Source: Spirochaetaceae bacterium UBA5556
Lineage (GTDB): Bacteria > Spirochaetota > Spirochaetia > Treponematales > Rectinemataceae
NCBI GenBank assembly: GCA_002425765.1
Contig: DIMW01000012.1
Span: forward strand, 83,661-147,660
Direction: 5' to 3'
Length of the DNA: 64,000 nt
The notes under the pieces are model-generated. The model ran no database searches. It saw only the letters and a program-made list of their open reading frames with translations, and had not been told where the DNA came from. The position numbers and the translations under genes are program-made. Within the stretch, counting starts at the first letter, position 1; the number at the start of each line of letters is the position of its first letter. Shown here piece by piece: positions 58,565 to 64,000 of the stretch.

Positions 58565-61500
58565 AAAGCGCCGCACCGAAAAAAATGCGCCCTTCTCCCG
58601 TACGCCCTAAACTCCGGAGCGTCTCCGTAAAAAAGGTGCTCATGCTCGGTTCCGGAGGACTGAAAATAGGCCAGGCCGGCGAGTTCGACTACTCGGGCTC
58701 GCAGGCGCTCAAGGCCCTGCGCGAGGAAGGGATATATACCGTCCTCATCAACCCAAACATCGCGACGAACCAGACGAGCGAGGGGATGGCGGACGCCACG
58801 TATTTCCTCCCGCTTACGCCCGAGTTCGTGACGCAGGTGATCGAAAAGGAGCGTCCCGACGGCATTCTGCTCTCCTTCGGGGGGCAGACGGCCCTCAACT
58901 GCGGTCTGGAGCTCCACAAGAGCGGGATTCTCTACAAATACGCCGTGGAAGTGCTGGGCACGCCGGTGGAGGCCATCGACCTCACCGAGGACCGCCAGCT
59001 CTTCGCGGGCCACCTTCGCTCGCTCGGTCTGAAGACGCCGGCGAGCAGGGCCGCGCTCAGCCTCGATGAGGCGGTCGCGCACGCGGCGGCGATCGGATAT
59101 CCCGTGATGCTGCGGGCCGGCTTCGCGCTCGGCGGCGCGGGCTCCGGCATCTGCAGAAACGAAACCCAACTGCGGGCGCGGGCCGAGAAAGCCTTCGCCG
59201 TCTCGCCTCAGGTGCTCATAGAAGAGTGGCTCGGCGGCTGGAAAGAAATCGAGTACGAAGTCGTCCGCGACAGGGCCGACAACTGCATCGCCGTCTGCAA
59301 CATGGAGAACATCGACCCCCTCGGCATCCACACGGGAGAGAGCATCGTCGTGGCCCCGTCCCAGACACTGACCGACGAGGAATACCATTCGCTGCGGACG
59401 ATAGCGCTGAAGCTCATCCGGAGCCTGGGAATCGTCGGCGAATGCAATATCCAGTACGCGGTCGACCCGCGCTCCGATGAATACCGCATCATCGAGGTGA
59501 ACGCCCGGCTCTCGCGGAGCTCCGCCCTCGCCTCGAAGGCCACGGGCTATCCGCTCGCGTACGTCGCGGCGAAACTCGCGCTCGGCTTTGCCCTCACCGA
59601 CCTGCGCAACAGAATCACGGGCGTCACCACCGCGTGCTTCGAGCCGGCCCTGGACTACTGCGTGATCAAGATGCCGCGCTGGGACCTCTCGAAATTCAAG
59701 AATGTCGATACCCAGCTGGGCAGCGAGATGAAATCCGTCGGCGAAGTGATGGCCATAGGCCGCTCCTTCGAGGAAGCCCTCCAGAAGGCCGTCCGCATGA
59801 CGGGCGTCAGCGAGTTCGGGCTCCAGACCGACGCCAGGCGAAAGAAAATCCTGCCCAACGATCTTCGGTCGGCCCTCTCGAGACCCACGGACAAGCGCCT
59901 CTTCGCCGTGTACCAGGCACTCGCCGAGGGCTGGACGGCCCAAAAAATCGGCAGGCTGACGGGCATCGATCCCTGGTTCATCTCCAAGATCGCGGCCGTT
60001 CATGACTGCGAGACCGCGCTCCGGGGAGTCAGACACGGGAATTCGGGCCCCGCGCGCTCCGCGAAGAATGCTGCCCTCCTGTACAGAGCGAAGAGGCTGG
60101 GATTCTCGGACGCGGGCATCGGGCACCTCTTCGGCTGCGGCGAGCAGGAAATCCGGAGCTGGCGAGAATCCATCGGACTGCGTCCCGCGGTCAAGCAGAT
60201 CGATACGCTCGCCGCCGAATATCCGGCCCAGACGAACTATCTCTACGCGACCTACGGATACGCTTCGGAATACGGCATCCATGGCAGTCCCGCGAACGAC
60301 ATCAAGCCCTCTCACGGGAGCACGCTCGTGATCGGCTCGGGGCCCTACCGCATCGGCTCGAGCGTCGAATTCGACTGGTGCGCGGTGAGCGCGGTCGAAA
60401 CGTGCCGGAAGCTCGGGCGCTCCACCATCATGGTCAACTGCAATCCCGAGACGGTCAGCACGGATTACGATGTCTGCGACAGGCTCTACTTCGAGGAACT
60501 CAGTTTCGAGCGTATCCTGGACATTTACGATTTCGAGGAGCCCGCGGGCATTTTGCTTTCGATGGGCGGCCAGATCGCGAACAATCTGGCGCTGAAGCTC
60601 TTCGACGCGGGAGTGCTGGTGCTCGGGACCTCCCCCGTCAATATCGACAGGGCGGAGGACAGGCACAAATTCTCTTCCCTCCTCGACGAACTCGGCATCG
60701 ATCAGCCGGCCTGGGAAGAGCTCACGACGCCCCAGGAGGCCTACGCCTTCGCCCAAAAAGTAGGATACCCCGTCCTGGTTCGGCCGAGCTACGTACTCTC
60801 GGGCGCCGCGATGAACGTGGCCTGGGACAGCCAGAGCCTGGGATCATTCCTGAGCCTCGCCGCCGACATCTCCAGCGAATATCCCGTCGTCATCTCGAAA
60901 TTCATCGAAAACGCGAAGGAGATCGAAATCGACGCGGTCGCGAAACACGGCAAGCTCCTCTACCACGCGATGACCGAACACATAGAGAACGCGGGCGTCC
61001 ATTCGGGCGACGCGACGGTCGTGTTCCCCGCGCAGCGCCTCTACATCGAAACCGTGCGGAAGATATTGAGGATCACCGAGAAGATCGCCGACGCCCTCGA
61101 CATCACCGGGCCGTTCAACATCCAGTTCGTCGCGCAGCAGAACCACGTCATGGTGATAGAGTGCAACCTCCGCGCGAGCCGCTCCTTTCCCTTCTGCTCG
61201 AAGGTGTCCCGCGTGAACATGATCGACCTCGCGACGCGGGCGATACTGGGCGAGAACGTGCACAGTTCCGTCAACGCGATATACGATCAGCCCTGGGTCG
61301 GCGTCAAGGCCGCGCAGTTCAGCTTCTCGCGCCTCCACGGAGCGGACCCCATCCTCGGCGTCGAGATGGCCTCGACGGGGGAAGTCGGCTGCATAGGCGG
61401 CGAATTGAACGACGCGTTCATGAAGGCGATGGTTTCGGTGGGCTACGCTTCGCGGATAAAAAAGCTGCTGCTTTCGACCGGTCCTCTCGAGGACAAGCTC

Positions 61501-61872
61501 GAATTCGTGGACAGCGCACGCGCGCTTGCCGAAATGGGCTGCGCGCTCTTCGCGTCCCGCGGGACCGCGCAGTTCTTGAAAAAATACGGGATTGAAGTCA
61601 CTCAGCTGCACTGGCCCCTGCAGAAGGTGGAGCCCAACATTCTCACCATGATGCACGGACGCGAATTCGACCTCGTCATCAACATTCCGAAGAACAACCG
61701 CAAGCGCGAGCTCCAGAACGACTATCTCATACGCCGGCTCGCCGTGGACCTCAACATTCCGCTGTTCACCAACATCAAGACGGCGCGCCAGTACATAGAG
61801 TCGCTGACCTACACCAAAAAGAACGGCCTCGAGATAAAAGCCTGGGAAGAATACCGCGAGAAAAAGGTTTAG
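58561..61872 (+). CDS. carB: Carbamoyl-phosphate synthase large subunit, eukaryote-like type
   Basis: A 1103-residue two-half ATP-grasp enzyme: carboxyphosphate half (about residues 25-430), oligomerisation region (430-580), carbamoyl-phosphate half (580-960) and C-terminal MGS-like regulatory domain (960-1103). The N-terminal core GQAGEFDYSGSQA and LINPNIATNQTSEGMAD, with FGGQTALNCG, and the second-half GSSVEFDWCAVSAVETCRKLG and CDRLYFEELSFE read like eukaryotic CAD/CPS1, not like the common bacterial enzyme (GQACEFDYSGAQACKAL, NSNPATIMTDP). A similar type is known in some bacteria. A polar 20-residue N-terminal lead precedes the core. Coupled to carA by ATGA overlap. Confidence 0.95.
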   Translation: MKSAAPKKMRPSPVRPKLRSVSVKKVLMLGSGGLKIGQAGEFDYSGSQALKALREEGIYTVLINPNIATNQTSEGMADATYFLPLTPEFVTQVIEKERPDGILLSFGGQTALNCGLELHKSGILYKYAVEVLGTPVEAIDLTEDRQLFAGHLRSLGLKTPASRAALSLDEAVAHAAAIGYPVMLRAGFALGGAGSGICRNETQLRARAEKAFAVSPQVLIEEWLGGWKEIEYEVVRDRADNCIAVCNMENIDPLGIHTGESIVVAPSQTLTDEEYHSLRTIALKLIRSLGIVGECNIQYAVDPRSDEYRIIEVNARLSRSSALASKATGYPLAYVAAKLALGFALTDLRNRITGVTTACFEPALDYCVIKMPRWDLSKFKNVDTQLGSEMKSVGEVMAIGRSFEEALQKAVRMTGVSEFGLQTDARRKKILPNDLRSALSRPTDKRLFAVYQALAEGWTAQKIGRLTGIDPWFISKIAAVHDCETALRGVRHGNSGPARSAKNAALLYRAKRLGFSDAGIGHLFGCGEQEIRSWRESIGLRPAVKQIDTLAAEYPAQTNYLYATYGYASEYGIHGSPANDIKPSHGSTLVIGSGPYRIGSSVEFDWCAVSAVETCRKLGRSTIMVNCNPETVSTDYDVCDRLYFEELSFERILDIYDFEEPAGILLSMGGQIANNLALKLFDAGVLVLGTSPVNIDRAEDRHKFSSLLDELGIDQPAWEELTTPQEAYAFAQKVGYPVLVRPSYVLSGAAMNVAWDSQSLGSFLSLAADISSEYPVVISKFIENAKEIEIDAVAKHGKLLYHAMTEHIENAGVHSGDATVVFPAQRLYIETVRKILRITEKIADALDITGPFNIQFVAQQNHVMVIECNLRASRSFPFCSKVSRVNMIDLATRAILGENVHSSVNAIYDQPWVGVKAAQFSFSRLHGADPILGVEMASTGEVGCIGGELNDAFMKAMVSVGYASRIKKLLLSTGPLEDKLEFVDSARALAEMGCALFASRGTAQFLKKYGIEVTQLHWPLQKVEPNILTMMHGREFDLVINIPKNNRKRELQNDYLIRRLAVDLNIPLFTNIKTARQYIESLTYTKKNGLEIKAWEEYREKKV

Positions 61873-62053
61873 CTCCGTACAGCGGGCGCGCGCCCGGGCC
61901 CTGCGGGAAAAATGGCGTGCGGAAGTGGCCGCGGCCGTCCCCGTTGCACAGGCACCATCTCGCCCTTGTTAAGCGCACGCGTCCGGGGCGGGCGGTGTTC
62001 ACTGAGCGAATGGCGCGCCCGTAGTCCACGGAACCCCGACGCCGCCCGTAATT
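61873..62053. other. GC-rich gap between convergent carB and azlD, with palindrome
   Basis: A 181-bp stretch much richer in GC than the neighbours. CGGGCGCGCGCCCG (61883-61896) is a perfect 14-bp palindrome just after the carB stop and may act as a terminator stem, though it is not followed by a T-run. I see no gene here; frames crossing it look non-coding. Confidence 0.4.
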
Positions 62054-62368
62054 TTACAGAACGCGGATCAGCGCCATGTAGAGAGCCGTGCCGCCGACGA
62101 TCGATAGGAGCACGTTCCGCTTCCAGAAATGCAGGACTGCCGTCACGGCGCCCGCGACGAGGGCGGGGACGCCGAAGGGCGCCGCCCTGTAATCGATGTC
62201 CTTGTATGAGGCGAAAACGAGGATGGCCATGACGACCGGGGGCATGTATCTCTGAAGAAAATCGAGGAGGGGCGGGGGCTGCCGCTTCGCGAAGAAGAGA
62301 AAGGGCACCGCGCGCGTGAAATAGGTGACGGCGGTCATCACCACGACGGCGAGGAGAAAATAAGTCAC
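62054..62368 (-). CDS. azlD: AzlD-family branched-chain amino acid exporter subunit
   Basis: A 104-residue membrane protein with about four TM helices, of the AzlD family: LLAVVVMTAVTYFTRAVPFLFF at the N-terminus, then FLQRYMPPVVMAILVFASYKDID and two more hydrophobic segments. AzlD pairs with AzlC to form an exporter of branched-chain amino acids or related compounds. The gene follows azlC with an ATGA overlap (62368-62365), the normal arrangement. It ends at the GC-rich gap that separates it from carB, which converges on it. Confidence 0.92.
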   Translation of the reverse strand: MTYFLLAVVVMTAVTYFTRAVPFLFFAKRQPPPLLDFLQRYMPPVVMAILVFASYKDIDYRAAPFGVPALVAGAVTAVLHFWKRNVLLSIVGGTALYMALIRVL

Positions 62369-63153
62369 GTTTCGCCTCCTCTGTCAGTTCGGCGGACTCC
62401 GGCACTCTCCTGGGCGTCCCCGTCCTCATCTCGACGGGGCTTGTCCCTCTGCTCGATTTTCCCCCGCAGGAGCGCGAGCACGCCGGTCGCCAGAGCGAGC
62501 GAGAGGAGCAGGAAGTTGCGGGGACTCACGAAGAGCGCGACGATGCACGCGAACACCGCTGCCAAGTATGGTTCGAACCGCCTCACCGCGCGGATCTGCT
62601 CGACAAGGAGCACGATGAACAACGCCGTGAGCGCAAAATCCAGGCCCGTCGTATCGAGGGAGAGGGCGGAACCTATAATGCTTCCCACCGTGCAGCCCAG
62701 AACCCAGTACGACTGATTCAGCGCAGTTATAGCCCCAAAAAATTTGGTCTCGTCGACGTTCGCGGGAGGCTTCACCGTCGTCAGAAGCCCGTAGGTTTCG
62801 TCCGTAAGACCGAAGATGAGGTAAGGCTTCCATTTTCCCGCGTCGCGGAACGGTCCAAGCAGCGACAGCCCGTAGACCGCGTGCCGCCCGTTCATGAGCA
62901 AGGTGAGGAGGGCAATCTCAAATAAGCCCGCTCCGCTCTGCATGAGCCCTATGGCCATGAACTGCGCGGCGCCCGCAAAAATGAAGACCGCCATCACCGG
63001 CGAGAGCCACCACGGCAGGCCCGCGGCTACGAGCGTCAACCCGAACGCGAGTCCGAGCGTGGTATATCCGAGGAGCACGGGAATGCTCGCCCTGAACGCG
63101 GCGGGGAGTACCAGGCGCCACTCGCGACTGACCCGGGAATGTTTGCCCTGCAT
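62365..63153 (-). CDS. azlC: AzlC-family branched-chain amino acid exporter subunit
   Basis: A 262-residue membrane protein of the AzlC family: AFRASIPVLLGYTTLGLAFG at the start, AAGLPWWLSPVMAVFIFAGAAQFMAIGLM, LLMNGRHAVYGLSLLGPF and FGLTDETYGLLTT are all signature segments. About six or seven TM helices. The last 25 residues are charged and rich in Arg/Asp/Glu (KIEQRDKPRRDEDGDAQESAG), a cytosolic tail beyond the usual end. A GGAGAG site precedes the ATG. It lies 60 bp after the thioredoxin-like gene on the same strand and may share its transcript. Confidence 0.93.
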   Translation of the reverse strand: MQGKHSRVSREWRLVLPAAFRASIPVLLGYTTLGLAFGLTLVAAGLPWWLSPVMAVFIFAGAAQFMAIGLMQSGAGLFEIALLTLLMNGRHAVYGLSLLGPFRDAGKWKPYLIFGLTDETYGLLTTVKPPANVDETKFFGAITALNQSYWVLGCTVGSIIGSALSLDTTGLDFALTALFIVLLVEQIRAVRRFEPYLAAVFACIVALFVSPRNFLLLSLALATGVLALLRGKIEQRDKPRRDEDGDAQESAGVRRTDRGGET

Positions 63154-63213
63154 GATTCTCTCTCCAATATCGCAAAGTTTCGCGACGGTAAAAGGGTCCG
63201 CGCGGGGCTTCCG

Positions 63214-63555
63214 CTACCGGAACACCGCCTCGAACAGCATCGAATAGTAGCGGTCTATCTTCGCGCCGAGCTCCATGATGCCGAAGTTGCGCGCCTCGCG
63301 GATGTACTCCCTGCCCTGGAAAAACACGAGGACGACCGGCACGGAATAGAGCGAAAACTGCCCCCGCGCCTCGGGTACGGCCTCAGTGTCGATATAGTAA
63401 AGCTTCAACAGCGGGAAATGTTCCTGGACGAGAGAGATCACCTTTGGCTTTATGCTCTTGCACACGCCACAGGCCGGCGTGGAAAAATAGAAGAGGACGG
63501 CCTTTTCCTGCCGCATACGCTGAATGAGCTCATCATAGGAGGCTATCGCTTTCAT
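63214..63555 (-). CDS. Thioredoxin-like protein
   Basis: A 113-residue thioredoxin-fold protein. The redox motif is CGVC in YFSTPACGVCKSIKPKV at about residues 29-32, instead of the standard CGPC; the cis-proline loop is YSVPVVLVF. The frame runs 82 codons further upstream, but the ATG at 63555 begins right at the fold. There is no ribosome site: only 7 nt separate this ATG from a good -10 element, so a leaderless message is likely. Cytosolic, probably a disulphide reductase or thiol chaperone. It precedes azlCD by 60 bp and is divergent from the exported-protein gene at 63680. Confidence 0.85.
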   Translation of the reverse strand: MKAIASYDELIQRMRQEKAVLFYFSTPACGVCKSIKPKVISLVQEHFPLLKLYYIDTEAVPEARGQFSLYSVPVVLVFFQGREYIREARNFGIMELGAKIDRYYSMLFEAVFR

Positions 63556-63562
63556 GCAATGA

Positions 63563-63591
63563 AATATAAGAAAAAAGTACTGTAGCATCAA
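63563..63591 (-). promoter_or_regulatory. Sigma-70 promoter of the thioredoxin-like gene, probably leaderless
   Basis: On the minus strand TTGATG (63591-63586), exactly 17 nt of spacer and TATATT (63568-63563). The start codon begins 7 nt after the -10, that is, at the expected transcription start, and no Shine-Dalgarno sequence is present. Confidence 0.6.
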
Positions 63592-63615
63592 TTCAGACCG
63601 ACGATCCGTACAAAG

Positions 63616-63645
63616 TTGACCGCGTTTCCAAGGCCCTGTTACAAT
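63616..63645 (+). promoter_or_regulatory. Sigma-70 promoter of the exported-protein gene at the window end
   Basis: TTGACC (63616-63621), an 18-nt spacer and TACAAT (63640-63645). The expected start near 63652 leaves a leader of about 28 nt with AGAGG before the ATG at 63680. Confidence 0.6.
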
Positions 63646-63679
63646 GAACGCTATAGCCATATTGGTCACAGAGGTAAAA

Positions 63680-64000
63680 ATGAAATCAAAACTGTACATC
63701 GTCATCGTGGGAGGATTGCTGATATTCTCGGCCGCCCCCGGATTCGGACAAACAGGTACGACCCCTGCCACGATCAGCATGTGGAATAGGGGGGTCTTCA
63801 ATCTCTATGAAAGCGAAGGAAGCACAACGAGCGTAGGGCCGGATTGGATGGGTTACTCATCCCCTCAGGGGGCATATAATGGCCTTACAATATACTATGC
63901 GACACAAAATGTGAGCTGGACTATGACCGCCGAATGGGAAGGCGACTGGTCGAAGGTGGACATCAGCAACACCGTGCTGAGCGAATTCAGCGGCTCATAT
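63680..64000 (+). CDS. Exported protein of unknown function, cut by window end
   Basis: The first 107 residues are in the window and the frame is still open at position 64000. The N-terminus is a clear signal peptide (MKSKLYIVIVGGLLIFSAAPGFGQ, probable cleavage after GFG or GQ). The visible mature part is rich in Trp, Tyr, Ser, Thr and Gly with alternating polar and hydrophobic residues (ISMWNRGVFNLYES, VGPDWMGYSSPQGAYN, NVSWTMTAEWEGDWSKVDIS), in keeping with an outer-membrane or beta-rich surface protein. AGAGG lies 5 nt before the ATG and a sigma-70 promoter upstream. I do not recognise the family. Confidence 0.75.
   Translation, partial: MKSKLYIVIVGGLLIFSAAPGFGQTGTTPATISMWNRGVFNLYESEGSTTSVGPDWMGYSSPQGAYNGLTIYYATQNVSWTMTAEWEGDWSKVDISNTVLSEFSGSY

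Noticed and set aside
57362..58576. A 404-codon minus-strand frame opposite carA
   Set aside because: Shadow of the carA coding frame; no recognisable motif and composition typical of antisense frames.
58357..60756. A 799-codon open frame on the minus strand opposite carA/carB
   Set aside because: It is antisense to two clearly conserved genes, is rich in Arg/Gly/Glu/Asp as expected from a GC-biased shadow frame, and shows no domain or ribosome site.
1..64000. tRNA, rRNA, CRISPR arrays, insertion sequences, prophage
   Set aside because: No cloverleaf-like intergenic sequence, no regularly spaced repeat array, no transposase or integrase motifs were found on reading all gaps and frames.

Overview
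The window looks like chromosomal DNA of a Gram-negative-type (diderm) anaerobe or facultative anaerobe, most plausibly a spirochaete. Pointers are a complete nine-gene bacterial V/A-type ATPase operon, two outer-membrane lipid/lipoprotein-transfer modules with predicted beta-barrels, YesMN-type signalling, an M29 aminopeptidase, Sel1-repeat proteins and tagaturonate epimerase. The phylum call is an inference from gene content. Genes are densely packed in operons, very often with ATGA stop/start overlaps. No tRNA, rRNA, CRISPR, insertion sequence or phage gene was recognised.

Layout: (1) 1-4940: tagaturonate epimerase (uxaE) leads an operon with a YesM-type histidine kinase and a YesN-type regulator, and a LarA-family racemase/epimerase is divergent. 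(2) 4912-13467, minus strand: ABC ATPase, two FtsX-type permeases, a LolA-like periplasmic protein and a predicted beta-barrel, followed by an OmpR-type regulator and kinase. (3) 13646-19275: ubiD/ubiA/ubiX-type genes best read as mqnL/mqnP/mqnM of futalosine menaquinone synthesis, with a NitT/TauT-like binding protein and an unusual ATPase-permease fusion. (4) 19276-20476: hsp20 behind a near-perfect sigma-54 promoter, then a small ferredoxin. (5) 20548-29773: M29 aminopeptidase and a three-gene putative glycan synthesis operon made of a degenerate ODP-GGDEF-REC regulator, a HEAT-repeat family 2 glycosyltransferase and a membrane-anchored glycosidase-like protein. (6) 29940-34016: cstA and a small operon with an ArsA/Get3-like ATPase and a MIP18/DUF59 protein. 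(7) 34069-46129, minus strand: acyl-CoA synthetase, CBS protein, Usp, the V-ATPase operon and an EIIA-Ntr-like protein. (8) 46334-54006: uppP, then a second LolA-like/beta-barrel module driven by an MMPL/RND pump, with a TetR regulator and a radical SAM enzyme. (9) 54055-64000: GH4 glycosidase with a CHEI motif, Sel1 protein, AEC transporter, carAB of strikingly eukaryote-like sequence type, azlCD, a thioredoxin-like protein and the start of an exported protein.

The most interesting items are the glycan operon whose regulator has lost key catalytic or phospho-acceptor residues in all three of its domains, the two parallel envelope-transfer modules with different engines (ABC versus RND), the sigma-54 promoter plus a ribosome-site hairpin ahead of hsp20, the mqnLPM-transporter operon with a fused ABC transporter and a predicted leaderless mRNA, and the ArsA-like/DUF59 operon. 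All functional calls come from reading motifs by eye; no database search was run.
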